17,070 nt of DNA from contig RFOZ01000027.1 in the NCBI GenBank assembly GCA_009926405.1, forward strand, positions 1 to 17,070. The letters are read 5' to 3'. The notes beneath the pieces were generated by a model, which saw only the letters and a program-made list of their open reading frames with translations, was not told the origin of the DNA and made no database searches. The DNA comes from Cytophagia bacterium (GTDB taxonomy: Bacteria > Bacteroidota > Bacteroidia > UBA7662). Of the stretch, positions 1 through 7,783 are shown one piece after another; position 1 is the stretch's first letter, and each line of letters opens with the position of its first letter. A program made the translations under genes and the position numbers.

Positions 1-1
1 C

Positions 2-199
2 AACCAATGGCCGGCCCTCATTAACCACTACAACCAAAACAGTCGCATCGTTCATTTCTCCGAAAAACTTCCAAGCTTCCAGGACATCTTTATCAACGCA
101 GTTGGTTCTGACAACCTCGGCGATCCCAACATTCTTAACGGCGACCCAAACGCCTACCTTGGAAACCCAAACGCTAACATCATACAACCAATCGCATGA
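2..199 (+). CDS. ABC transporter ATP-binding protein, C-terminal end only (partial at window start)
   Basis: This is the last 65 codons of an open frame that enters from outside the window and ends in TGA at 197-199. The visible residues include EKLPSFQDIFINAVG, which resembles the C-terminal tail of NatA-type ABC ATPases (a DUF4162-like region, commonly LPSLNDIFIxxVG). The end, after a run of Asn/Asp/Gly/Pro residues (GDPNILNGDPNAYLGNPNAN), looks like a low-complexity tail. The stop overlaps the start of the permease gene as ATGA, so the two are almost certainly translationally coupled subunits of one exporter. The nucleotide-binding motifs (Walker A/B, signature) lie upstream and cannot be checked. 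The assignment rests on the short tail plus context. Confidence 0.75.
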   Translation, partial: NQWPALINHYNQNSRIVHFSEKLPSFQDIFINAVGSDNLGDPNILNGDPNAYLGNPNANIIQPIA

Positions 200-1533
200 A
201 CAAAATTCTCCTCGTAGGCGGTCGGGAATTCTTTACCCGAATTCAAAGCCGAACCTTTATTGTTATGTCCCTCCTGGGACCCCTGTTGTTTGGGCTCTTT
301 GTTTTGGTACCGGTCCTCATGGCCCGTTGGGACAGCGATTCAACCACGATTTGGGTTCACGACCCCTCGGGTCAGTTGGCAGATGCCTTTGAAGACTACC
401 AAGGCCTTGATTTCCAAGTATTACCACAGGGAACGCTGAGCAGCGGTCTTCTCACCCCGGCCGATAGCTCCAACATCCGACAACTCCTGGAAGAACAAGA
501 TGCCGGCTTATTGCACCTTCAAAGACCAGACTCCAACCTAAACGTCAAAGCCAGCTACTACTCCTCCCAAGCCGCCGGCCTCAAAATCACCGAACGCATC
601 CAAAGCGCCCTCAACAATCGCATTTATCAATTACGCATGGCCCGCCAAGGCCTTGATCCCGATTTGATCGAACGCCTGAGGGCCGAGGTCCGTCTCCAAA
701 CCTCGGTATGGACCGATGAGGGCAGCGAAGACAGCCATACCGAAACCGCCATGATCCTGGGCTTTGGCGCAGCCCTGCTCATGTACATGTTCATCTTTAT
801 GTACGGTGGCATGGTCATGCGGGGGGTCATTGAAGAAAAAGCCAGCCGCGTGATGGAATTGCTGGTTTCAACCACCAAGCCCTTTGAGCTCATGTTGGGC
901 AAAATCCTGGGGATTGCTTCGGTGGGTCTTTTTCAATTTGTGTTATGGTTGTTGCTCGGAAGCGCCATAAGTACCGGGGTCGGCGCATTGGGCCTAACCA
1001 AAGGACCGGAAGCTCCTTCGGTCGCAACACCGGTCACAACACCGCTCGCAGGAAACTCCAACAACTTACCTGCAGAGGCACAGGCCGATTGGATGCAAAT
1101 TCTATCCCAAATGCCCTGGGAATCCATCATCCCCCTCTTTCTTTTTTATTTCTTGGGAGGTTATTTTTTCTACGCTGCCCTTTTTGCGGCCGTCGGATCG
1201 GCCGTCGATTCCGAAGGAGACTCCCAACAACTCATGCTCCCCATCAGCCTCCCCATCATTTTGTCCTTTGTTGCTTCGCAATTTGTTATGCAAAATCCAC
1301 ACGGCAGCCTGGCCTTCTGGATGAGCATGATTCCTTTAACATCCCCGGTCGTCATGGTGGTGCGCTTGCCCTTTGGGGTCCCAGGATGGGAATTGGCCCT
1401 GTCCATGGCTTTGCTGGTAGGAGCTTTTGTTCTGGCGGTGTGGCTGGCCGGTCGAATTTTCCGTATCGGGGTTCTGATGTACGGCCAAAAAGTCTCCTTT
1501 GATTTGCTACGCAAGTGGCTCTTTTACCGATAG
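196..1533 (+). CDS. NatB-like ABC-2 family transporter permease
   Basis: A 445-residue membrane protein, the transmembrane subunit paired with the ATPase just upstream (ATGA overlap). It has one N-terminal membrane segment at about residues 21-43, a long hydrophilic extracytoplasmic region at about 45-182, then a cluster of hydrophobic segments at about 184-208, 236-262, 311-335, 345-363, 375-390 and 398-420. The stretch at about 209-240 (RGVIEEKASRVMELLVSTTK, then PFELMLGKILGI) is the conserved cytoplasmic motif of COG1668/NatB-type ABC-2 permeases. A Pro/Thr/Ala-rich loop lies at about 270-297. The family includes Na+ exporters (NatAB) and permeases of unknown cargo, and nothing here fixes the substrate. 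Start is ATG 196. The reading frame ends inside the first codons of the phosphatase gene. Confidence 0.9.
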   Translation: MNKILLVGGREFFTRIQSRTFIVMSLLGPLLFGLFVLVPVLMARWDSDSTTIWVHDPSGQLADAFEDYQGLDFQVLPQGTLSSGLLTPADSSNIRQLLEEQDAGLLHLQRPDSNLNVKASYYSSQAAGLKITERIQSALNNRIYQLRMARQGLDPDLIERLRAEVRLQTSVWTDEGSEDSHTETAMILGFGAALLMYMFIFMYGGMVMRGVIEEKASRVMELLVSTTKPFELMLGKILGIASVGLFQFVLWLLLGSAISTGVGALGLTKGPEAPSVATPVTTPLAGNSNNLPAEAQADWMQILSQMPWESIIPLFLFYFLGGYFFYAALFAAVGSAVDSEGDSQQLMLPISLPIILSFVASQFVMQNPHGSLAFWMSMIPLTSPVVMVVRLPFGVPGWELALSMALLVGAFVLAVWLAGRIFRIGVLMYGQKVSFDLLRKWLFYR

Positions 1534-2531
1534 AGCATTCCCCTTGGGGATTCTTTGAACACGGTCAGCGCATCGCCGTCGTTGACCTGGGCACCAATGT
1601 CTTTGGATTGGTGGTAGGAACCCTGAAACCGGATGGAGAACCGGCTTGGTTGCATCGCGCGGATATCGAAGTAGGCTTGGCAGCGGACGGATTTGGCGCC
1701 CTGAGTCCCGAAACCATCCAAAGGGCCGAGATCGCCCTCCAAAAACATACCATGGATGCCATCGAACACGGTGCAACGGCCTTGTTTGGGTACGGGACCT
1801 CGGCTCTGCGACAATGGCCCTATGCTGAATCCTGGCTAAATGCATGCAGCCTACGACTCAGCAACCAAGAACACCAAGGCCGGAGAATTCCTTGCGAGCT
1901 CCGCACCATATCAGGAGAAACAGAAGCCGAAACCATCCGCTACGGACTGCAAGCCTGCGGACTTTTGGACCAAGGCCCGGTGCTCATTAACGATATAGGC
2001 GGTGGAAGCGTTGAATGTGTCTTGTGTTGGAATGAATCCGTATTTCTGTCCGTATCCCTCTCGCTGGGAATGCGCAGGCTCCTCCGCGATTTTCCGGTCC
2101 TTAAGAGTACAGATTCCGAATCCAGCACGTCCCAAAACCCCTACCTACTCGCATTTGAAGCATGTTATCAATCCCTACGTCAACGCTTTGAATCCGAACT
2201 AGGGCCCTCTTTGCGGTCCCATCCTCCACGGCATATTTTGGGAACCGCCGGACCCTACCAAACCCTCGCCCTCTGGGCCCAAGGCTACCAGCCCGAATCC
2301 AAGCAAATCACCCGCTCGCTTTGCCAGGCCTTTGGACAAGCAGCCACCCAAACCCTTCCCCATCCCCATCCAGCCCTGCATCCCCTTGCCACGGATGCCA
2401 TCATCCATGCATCAGCCCTTATGCTGGCGCTTTCGGATACCGCCCAAGGCATCCCCATTGTGGCCACAGACCTTTCCCTCCGCGAAGGCGCCATGTTAAC
2501 CCATTTCCATAACACAAAAAAGACTTTTTAG
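1515..2531 (+). CDS. Ppx/GppA family phosphatase (exopolyphosphatase / pppGpp hydrolase type)
   Basis: A 338-residue protein with the ASKHA actin-like ATPase fold. Family motifs are in order: phosphate loop VVDLGTNVFGLVVG (about 22-35), GYGTSALRQ (92-100), ISGETEAETI (132-141, where the Glu after Gly corresponds to the catalytic Glu of Ppx), INDIGGGS (158-165) and HILGTAGPYQT (240-250). It lacks the C-terminal HD-like domain of the longer E. coli enzymes, so it is the short two-domain form common in Bacteroidota and Actinobacteria. Members hydrolyse inorganic polyphosphate or convert pppGpp to ppGpp; the sequence does not decide which. GTG 1515 is the only reasonable start before the first motif, giving a 19-base overlap with the permease stop and suggesting coupling. 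The region at 281-299 is His/Pro-rich (LPHPHPALHP). Only 4 bases separate its stop from the convergent helicase gene. Confidence 0.9.
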   Translation: MALLPIEHSPWGFFEHGQRIAVVDLGTNVFGLVVGTLKPDGEPAWLHRADIEVGLAADGFGALSPETIQRAEIALQKHTMDAIEHGATALFGYGTSALRQWPYAESWLNACSLRLSNQEHQGRRIPCELRTISGETEAETIRYGLQACGLLDQGPVLINDIGGGSVECVLCWNESVFLSVSLSLGMRRLLRDFPVLKSTDSESSTSQNPYLLAFEACYQSLRQRFESELGPSLRSHPPRHILGTAGPYQTLALWAQGYQPESKQITRSLCQAFGQAATQTLPHPHPALHPLATDAIIHASALMLALSDTAQGIPIVATDLSLREGAMLTHFHNTKKTF

Positions 2532-2535
2532 CGCC

Positions 2536-3939
2536 TTACTTTCCCGGTTGCACCAGCTCCAAGCGATCGGAGCAACGGGTAACCGCCGTGTACAACCAAC
2601 GCAAATAGCCCACCGAATCCTGAAAGGAATAAGGCTTTTCTAACAAAAGATAAACACGAGGCCATGCTCCGCCTTGGGCTTTATGGACCGTCTGAGCATA
2701 GGGGTACTTGACCCATAAAGCCTGCATGTACGGATCTCGTTCCTCTTCCTTATCCATGGACCTCGCCTGCCACAAAGCCTGTTGCTGGGCAGCGTTCAGT
2801 CCTGGCTGACCTGATTCCAAAAGGTCCAAACAGATTTTGGACTCAAATTCCCGGGCCTCCCCATCCAGACCAATCCACTCCAAAACCGCATTGCACCAAG
2901 CCATCCCTGCGTGACGATGGGTTCGTCCTACTTTGCGAAGCAAACGAACCTCCTCCCCGTTGGCCAGCATCTGACCTCCGGCCAAGTACTGATTTCGCAC
3001 CACCAACAAGGGCTCCCCGTCACGGGGCCTGGTACCAGCCCTGCGTTGAGCCAGGGTTCTGAATTGATTATTAAAACGAGAAACCCAGGCATTGGAATAG
3101 GCCAAAAAAACTTGTTGACCGGGCTCGTAATGAAATCGAAAATCCTTGACAGCCTGCCCTAAACCCCTTATCAATCGCGGATCTTCCTCCGAACCACCGG
3201 CCGCATAGTCCTCCACCCAATCCGAGAACGAATCCCACCATTGGTTTGGAGGCGAAGTCGGAGTCCCTTGCATCCACTCCAAGATTTTGCCAGCCAAATC
3301 AAGCACCGGCGAATCAGCTCCCTGGCGGTAACGACCCTCCAAGGGAATCTTGCCAAAAGAGCAGCCCCAAGGAGTCCAGGTCTCCGGACGAAAAGCCGGT
3401 GAATCGTTTTCACCCACCGGAGGTAATTGATAGGGATCTCCAACCAAAATAATCTTGTGCCAAGACGAAGAATTGTAAAGTTGTTGTAACAAATCACCAA
3501 TCAACGCTTCGCCACCCCCGCTGCCATTGCCCATCATCGATGCTTCGTCCACCACAAAAACACAGGGTTCATCCCGTTCCATGGTTTTGAGTTCAAAGCG
3601 CACCCGCAATCCCCGACCCGGCATCAAGGCCTCCTCCACCGGCCTGTACAATTGCCGGTGCAGGGTATTGGCCCGCATCCGCGTTGTTCGAGCCAAAACC
3701 TTGGCCGCCCTCCCGGTGGGCGCCAACAAGACTACCGGCATTTCAAGAGACTGGAGCCATTGGACCAAGGCCTTCATCATGAAGGTTTTACCGCTACCTG
3801 CCGGCCCGGTGATCGCCTGCACACCTCGCTCCTGATCGCTCATAACAAAATCCTCCAGGGCTATTAACGCCCTACGCTGGCTTTCATCGGCCTTCAACCC
3901 ACCGGGGCCTCCTTCAAAAAACGCCAACAGGCCCTTCAT
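2536..3939 (-). CDS. Small SF1B DNA helicase, RecD/Dda type (AAA family ATPase)
   Basis: A 467-residue ATP-dependent DNA helicase. Motifs in order: Walker A GPAGSGKT (about 45-52), motif Ia LLAPTGRAAKVLARTT (71-86), TLHR (92-95), Walker B VFVVDEASMM (127-136), motif III ILVGDPYQLPPVG (164-176), Arg-containing EGRYRQ (201-206), HKAQGGAWPRVYLL (about 419-432) and the final YTAVTRCSDRLELV. This order is that of superfamily 1B RecD-like and phage T4 Dda-like helicases. It lacks the long N-terminal region of RecD2, matching the compact form found in Bacteroidota and often annotated as exodeoxyribonuclease V alpha subunit. No recB or recC is nearby, so it probably does not belong to a RecBCD complex. 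It lies 22 bases downstream of the DUF3050 gene on the same strand, likely co-transcribed. Confidence 0.9.
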   Translation of the reverse strand: MKGLLAFFEGGPGGLKADESQRRALIALEDFVMSDQERGVQAITGPAGSGKTFMMKALVQWLQSLEMPVVLLAPTGRAAKVLARTTRMRANTLHRQLYRPVEEALMPGRGLRVRFELKTMERDEPCVFVVDEASMMGNGSGGGEALIGDLLQQLYNSSSWHKIILVGDPYQLPPVGENDSPAFRPETWTPWGCSFGKIPLEGRYRQGADSPVLDLAGKILEWMQGTPTSPPNQWWDSFSDWVEDYAAGGSEEDPRLIRGLGQAVKDFRFHYEPGQQVFLAYSNAWVSRFNNQFRTLAQRRAGTRPRDGEPLLVVRNQYLAGGQMLANGEEVRLLRKVGRTHRHAGMAWCNAVLEWIGLDGEAREFESKICLDLLESGQPGLNAAQQQALWQARSMDKEEERDPYMQALWVKYPYAQTVHKAQGGAWPRVYLLLEKPYSFQDSVGYLRWLYTAVTRCSDRLELVQPGK

Positions 3940-3961
3940 GTCCCCCGTTTTCTTTGGAAAA

Positions 3962-4750
3962 TTAGGTCAACGAACCCTGTTCAGGCAGGGCTGCCATCAC
4001 CGAATCCCACAAAGCTAGGCGCGCCTCCAAGGCATCCGCCACCGCCACCGCGGCCTCTTGCCAAAGGCGATCGTCGTTGCCGCAGGCCAAAGCCGTCATC
4101 CGGTAAGCCAAGTGTTTGTGGTGTTCGCCATCCACTTCGATATGCCGCTCCAGGTAATACTTGAAGGTACTCAAGCGCCCTGGCATCGCGCGATCCAACG
4201 TATCAACCATCTTGAGAAACATATCCGGAATCAGATCCTCCCTTCCTAAGGTAAACACTGCTGCGAGTTCATGAACGCCCGCCTTTTGAATCAAGCCAAA
4301 GGTATTACGGTTAAATGCCAGGCCTCCGGGCGGCAGTCCCACCGAAGGACCCAAGTCCCCCAAGCCCTCGGACGCCCTGACATATTGCTCAAACGCCTTG
4401 GTCTCCACCCCTGCCTCTTTCATCGCTCGCATGTACAATTCAAAATGCGAAATACGACCTCCGGCCGGATCCTCATCGCTTTCCTCTCCCAAGACAATCT
4501 CGTTAATAAGGTATCGGACCTCCGGGTCGCCCACCGGCTTCCATGGAAGCCGCATACCGGTCAACTGAACCTGAAGCGCCTTAACCAAAGACATAAAGTC
4601 CCAGACGGCAAAGGCATGGTGGGCCATAAATACTTGCACGTGTTCCAGGGTTTGGATGGTACCGTAAAGCGGATGCGCCAGCAAACGCTGCCTTTGGTGT
4701 CCTACAACGGTCAATAACCGCTCGATGTTGGGTTGAATGGAATTCGTCAT
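3962..4750 (-). CDS. DUF3050 family protein with heme-oxygenase-like fold; putative diiron oxidase
   Basis: A 262-residue, mostly helical, soluble protein without signal peptide. The N-terminal pattern (IQTLEHVQVFMAHHAFAVWD, about 31-51, then FMSLVKALQ) and LINEIVLGEESDED (81-94) with SHFELYMRAM (101-110) are typical of DUF3050, which I recall as belonging to the heme-oxygenase-like (TenA/PqqC/HO) superfamily. Its biochemical role is unknown. Visible candidate metal ligands are Glu84 or Glu89/90, His102, Glu171 (in FTLGREDLIPDMF), and His203, Asp207 and His210 in a HxxxDxxH pattern. This is the ligand order of heme-oxygenase-like diiron oxidases such as SznF and CADD. It is divergent from nhaD (60 bases between starts) and precedes the helicase. 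The family call is firm; the diiron oxidase role is inference. Confidence 0.82.
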   Translation of the reverse strand: MTNSIQPNIERLLTVVGHQRQRLLAHPLYGTIQTLEHVQVFMAHHAFAVWDFMSLVKALQVQLTGMRLPWKPVGDPEVRYLINEIVLGEESDEDPAGGRISHFELYMRAMKEAGVETKAFEQYVRASEGLGDLGPSVGLPPGGLAFNRNTFGLIQKAGVHELAAVFTLGREDLIPDMFLKMVDTLDRAMPGRLSTFKYYLERHIEVDGEHHKHLAYRMTALACGNDDRLWQEAAVAVADALEARLALWDSVMAALPEQGSLT

Positions 4751-4782
4751 GAAGGCAAAACGCTAAATAAATGATCGGGTTT

Positions 4783-4790
4783 TACCTTTG
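4783..4790 (+). promoter_or_regulatory. Candidate Bacteroidota -7 promoter element upstream of nhaD
   Basis: The octamer TACCTTTG matches the Bacteroidota consensus TAnnTTTG exactly. It lies 20 bases before the nhaD ATG, in the 60-base divergent gap between the DUF3050 gene and nhaD. A TTTG-like -33 box is not evident at the expected distance, and the implied 5' leader would be only about 12-15 bases. It is plausible but unproven. Confidence 0.35.
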
Positions 4791-4810
4791 GGCATCAAAA
4801 TTTTTAACCC

Positions 4811-6169
4811 ATGGTAACCGCCCTGATTCTAGTCTTCGTCCTTGGCTACGCCGCCATTGCGCTCGAGCACCCCATCAAAGTCAACAAAACCGCCTCAGCC
4901 CTGCTCACTGCGGTGATTGCATGGACTCTTCTGGTCATGTTACCCATGCCCGAAGGCATGGAGGGAACCTCTGCCTTCGCCGCTTACCTGGGCGGATTAG
5001 GAGACGCTGGTTTGGGCAATTTACAAGAGCATTTTAAGCACTTTGTAGGCCACGAATTGAGCCACCACCTGGGCAGTATTTCCGAAATTCTTTTCTTCCT
5101 TCTGGGCGCGATGACCATCGTCGAATTGGTGGACGCCCATCAGGGCTTTCGCATCATTACCGACCGAATCACCACCAAGAACACCGTCAAACTCCTTTGG
5201 ATCGTCTCCATCATCACCTTCTTTCTTTCCTCCGTTCTAGACAACCTGACCACCTCGATTGTGATGGTTTCGTTGCTTAGGAAATTAATCAAAGAAGCCG
5301 AGCAGCGTAAATTCTTTGCGGGTATGGTCATCATTGCCGCCAATGCAGGCGGGGCCTGGACGCCGATTGGGGATGTCACCACCACCATGCTTTGGATCGG
5401 TGGCCAAATAAGCACCGGAGCCATCATGTCCACTGTTTTCCTTCCCTCGCTGGTTTGCCTTATCGTTCCACTGGTCGTGCTTTCGTTCAGCCTCAAAGGC
5501 GAAATCAAAGGCTTTGAACAATCGGCCCAATCCAGCAACGATACAGGGGTCAAAGGGTCCTTGCTCATGCTCATTCTGGGCGTTGGTTCCCTGCTCTTTG
5601 TGCCCGTCTTCAAAACCGTGACCCATCATCCTCCCTACCTTGGTATCTTGCTGGGATTGGGGTTGTTATGGTTGGTTTCGGAACTCCTGCATGCCGACAA
5701 AGACGAAGAAGAACGCAAGCCTTATACCGCCGTTCATGCTTTATCCAAAGTCGATACTTCCTCTGTGCTTTTCTTTCTCGGAATTCTTTTGGCCATTTCG
5801 GCTCTTCAAACCGCCAACATCTTATCGGCCGCTGCTGCTTGGCTGGATCAATCGGTGGGGGACCTGCGCGTCATTGTCTATTTGATTGGGATGCTTTCGG
5901 CCATTATTGACAATGTCCCCTTGGTCGCAGCCAGCCAGGGCATGTACGAAATGACCACCTACCCCATGGACCACTGGATGTGGCAGTTCATGGCTTACTG
6001 TGCCGGTGTTGGCGGTAGTGGTTTGATCATTGGTTCTGCCGCGGGTGTTGCGGTCATGGGAATGGAAAAAATCGAATTTGGCTGGTACCTGCGCAAAATT
6101 TCCCTTTGGGCTATTCTTGGTTATACGGCCGGTGCCGTGGTTTACCTGGTGATGCAGGGTTTGGTCTAA
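4811..6169 (+). CDS. nhaD: NhaD-type sodium:proton antiporter
   Basis: A 452-residue inner-membrane protein with about 11-13 hydrophobic segments, belonging to the NhaD branch of the ion transporter superfamily. Diagnostic stretches are SSVLDNLTTSIVMVSLL (140-156), AANAGGAWTPIGDVTTTMLW (176-195) and the second-half repeat IIDNVPLVAASQGMY (365-379). These contain the paired Asp-Asn/Thr and Asp residues expected for the ion pathway (Asp144, Asp188, Asp367). It should exchange cytoplasmic Na+ (or Li+) for external H+, which fits a marine or saline lifestyle but does not prove one. The first segment (residues 2-18) starts right after the ATG at 4811. A His-rich loop (HFKHFVGHELSHHLG, 74-88) precedes the third segment. 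Its probable -7 element lies at 4783-4790, and the next gene begins 43 bases downstream without a visible terminator. Confidence 0.93.
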   Translation: MVTALILVFVLGYAAIALEHPIKVNKTASALLTAVIAWTLLVMLPMPEGMEGTSAFAAYLGGLGDAGLGNLQEHFKHFVGHELSHHLGSISEILFFLLGAMTIVELVDAHQGFRIITDRITTKNTVKLLWIVSIITFFLSSVLDNLTTSIVMVSLLRKLIKEAEQRKFFAGMVIIAANAGGAWTPIGDVTTTMLWIGGQISTGAIMSTVFLPSLVCLIVPLVVLSFSLKGEIKGFEQSAQSSNDTGVKGSLLMLILGVGSLLFVPVFKTVTHHPPYLGILLGLGLLWLVSELLHADKDEEERKPYTAVHALSKVDTSSVLFFLGILLAISALQTANILSAAAAWLDQSVGDLRVIVYLIGMLSAIIDNVPLVAASQGMYEMTTYPMDHWMWQFMAYCAGVGGSGLIIGSAAGVAVMGMEKIEFGWYLRKISLWAILGYTAGAVVYLVMQGLV

Positions 6170-6212
6170 GCAACCGATTTCCAAACTACCACTGCCCAGA
6201 TCGCCAGCCGTT

Positions 6213-6770
6213 ATGAATTTCCAAGCCGGACCCCTGCCCGGACTCTTCATCATTGAACCCCGGATTTTTGGCGATGCGAGGGGTCATTTTTTGGAGAGCT
6301 ACCGCAAGGATCTTTTTACGGCCAACGGGATCACCGAAGATTTTGTCCAGGATAACCAATCCCTCTCAGGAAAAGGGATTTTGAGAGGCTTGCACTTCCA
6401 AGCCCCGCCCCATGCCCAGGGCAAGTTGGTTCGGGTTCTCCAAGGCCGTGTCCTGGATGTCGTGGTGGACCTTCGGCGTTCATCCCCCACCTATGGGCGT
6501 TGGTTCAGCCTGGAACTCAGCCCCGAAAGGGCAACCATGTTCTACATTCCCCCGGGATTTGCGCATGGTTTCCTGACCCTGGAGGACCAGACGATTTTTG
6601 CCTACCAATGCACAGCCTATTACCATCCGGCTTCCGAGGGCGGCCTACGTTGGAATGACCCTGCTTTGGCCATCCAATGGGGGTGGAAAGACCCGAATAA
6701 TCCCCCACTGGTTTCGGACAAAGACCAAAAACTTCCGTATTTTGAGGACTTTAACAGTCCTTTTGCATGA
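6213..6770 (+). CDS. rfbC: dTDP-4-dehydrorhamnose 3,5-epimerase (RmlC)
   Basis: A 185-residue cupin enzyme, full length for the family, which epimerises C3 and C5 of dTDP-4-keto-6-deoxyglucose in dTDP-L-rhamnose synthesis. Conserved blocks are DARGHFLESY (21-30), QDNQSLSGKGILRGLHFQ (46-63, with the catalytic base His61), GKLVRVLQGRVLDVVVDLR (70-88), FYIPPGFAHGF (110-120), the Tyr-containing FAYQCTAYYHP (129-139) and GGLRWNDP (143-150). All expected active-site residues appear intact. The other rml genes (rmlA, rmlB, rmlD) are not in the window, so it is an orphan here and may serve a pathway encoded elsewhere. Its TGA overlaps the ATG of the next gene (ATGA), implying translational coupling with the dioxygenase even though no functional link is obvious. 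Confidence 0.95.
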   Translation: MNFQAGPLPGLFIIEPRIFGDARGHFLESYRKDLFTANGITEDFVQDNQSLSGKGILRGLHFQAPPHAQGKLVRVLQGRVLDVVVDLRRSSPTYGRWFSLELSPERATMFYIPPGFAHGFLTLEDQTIFAYQCTAYYHPASEGGLRWNDPALAIQWGWKDPNNPPLVSDKDQKLPYFEDFNSPFA

Positions 6771-7783
6771 GTTTTTCGCCGGATATTCTTCACAAACTGG
6801 AGCAACTCCAGGCCAAATACGATGCCCTGGGTCAAGACTTGGGGTCCTACCTGGAGGGCCTTCTTCAAGCCGATTTTCTTCCCTACTGGGATTATATACA
6901 ATTGGATGTCCTTCTGAATCTCCAAAAACCCAGGACAGCCTTTGAGGACGAAAAGATTTTTATCCTCTACCACCAAATTACCGAGCTCTACTTCAAACTC
7001 TGCCTCAACGAGCTGGCCCAACTATGCCGACCCGATGTTCATCCATCCGCGGCAACCATCGAGCCACAGGAAGCGCTCATGCGGGTCGAGCGGGTCAACC
7101 GTTACTTTGATGCCTTGGCAATGTCCTTTTCGATCATGACCGATGGGATGGATCCCGAACAATTTTTGAAGTTTCGAATGGCCTTGTTACCGGCTTCCGG
7201 ATTTCAGTCGGCCCAGTACCGGGAAATCGAAATGCACTGCACTGAATTGGAACAATTGGTTCACCGGGATTTTCGTGGTCAGCTCCAAGCGGAGGCAACC
7301 ATCGAAACCCTGTACGCCCACATCTACTGGAAACAAGGGGCCATGGAGCTGCAATCAGGCAAGAAGACCTTGACCCTCAAGCAGTTCGAGGCCAAATACG
7401 ATAACATTCTCCAGGCAAGGGCCGCGCAACTTAGAGGACATACCTTGGCAAGCCTCTGGCATCGCTGGTCCGACGGTTCCGCCGATTCCGCCGGTGCCAC
7501 CAGTTCCGCCGGTCCCGCCGAGCCATCGACTACCCTGCAAGCCTTGGCCCAGGCCCTCCGCATTCTGGATCATCGCGTCAATGTCGATTGGCCTTTGGCC
7601 CATTACCGCACCGCCGTCCGTTATTTGCAGCGCCCCACCCAAGACATCGCGGCCACCGGAGGCACCAACTGGCAACAATACTTACCACCCCGTATGCAAT
7701 TGCGGATTTTCTTTCCTTGGTTATGGACCGAATCCCAAATCGAATCCTGGGGCAAAAAAGACCTGCTCCGTGACCAACCCTAA
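6767..7783 (+). CDS. Tryptophan 2,3-dioxygenase family protein
   Basis: A 338-residue heme protein that would oxidise L-tryptophan to N-formylkynurenine, the first step of the kynurenine pathway. Bacterial enzymes are usually about 280 residues, so this is a longer, divergent member. Active-site features align with the Xanthomonas enzyme: the distal His69 in ILYHQITELYFKL (66-78), the substrate-carboxylate Arg137 in FLKFRMALLPASGFQSAQYR (133-152), the proximal heme ligand His279 in PLAHYRTAVRYL (276-287), and the Thr of ATGGT (296-300). A Ser/Ala/Gly/Pro-rich insert (about 235-256), encoded by imperfect TCCGCCGGT-like repeats, lies before the heme-ligand helix. Start ATG 6767 overlaps the rfbC stop; its own end overlaps the regulator gene by 14 bases. 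Substrate tryptophan is likely but not certain for this branch. Confidence 0.88.
   Translation: MSFSPDILHKLEQLQAKYDALGQDLGSYLEGLLQADFLPYWDYIQLDVLLNLQKPRTAFEDEKIFILYHQITELYFKLCLNELAQLCRPDVHPSAATIEPQEALMRVERVNRYFDALAMSFSIMTDGMDPEQFLKFRMALLPASGFQSAQYREIEMHCTELEQLVHRDFRGQLQAEATIETLYAHIYWKQGAMELQSGKKTLTLKQFEAKYDNILQARAAQLRGHTLASLWHRWSDGSADSAGATSSAGPAEPSTTLQALAQALRILDHRVNVDWPLAHYRTAVRYLQRPTQDIAATGGTNWQQYLPPRMQLRIFFPWLWTESQIESWGKKDLLRDQP
7475..7534 (+). repeat. Imperfect short tandem repeats inside the dioxygenase gene
   Basis: Four or so degenerate copies of a unit close to TTCCGCCGGT occur in a row, some with CCACCAGT or GAT variation. They encode a Ser/Ala/Gly/Pro linker rather than a folded segment. 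On the opposite strand they produce a Gly-Gly-Thr run in a spurious open frame. Confidence 0.55.

Noticed and set aside
2341..2400. CCCCATCCCCATCC repeat in the phosphatase gene as a functional repeat
   Set aside because: Only about two copies, in frame and encoding a His/Pro stretch; likely ordinary coding variation.
2515..2531. AAAAA-GAC-TTTTT palindrome at the end of the phosphatase gene as a terminator
   Set aside because: Only A-T pairs in a 5-base stem within coding sequence; too weak to call.
2536..3939. Helicase as part of a RecBCD or defence system
   Set aside because: No recB/recC, nuclease or known defence gene is adjacent, and the compact form is common as a solitary gene in Bacteroidota.
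6170..6212. Terminator or promoter between nhaD and rfbC
   Set aside because: No stem-loop with T run and no TAnnTTTG-like element in these 43 bases.
7355..7678. Minus-strand frame with a Gly-Gly-Thr repeat
   Set aside because: It is the reverse reading of the repeat-encoded insert in the dioxygenase; no supporting motif.
7494..7769. Upstream 92-codon part of the regulator frame
   Set aside because: It overlaps the conserved dioxygenase C-terminus in another frame, and its Pro-rich content is that of a shadow frame.
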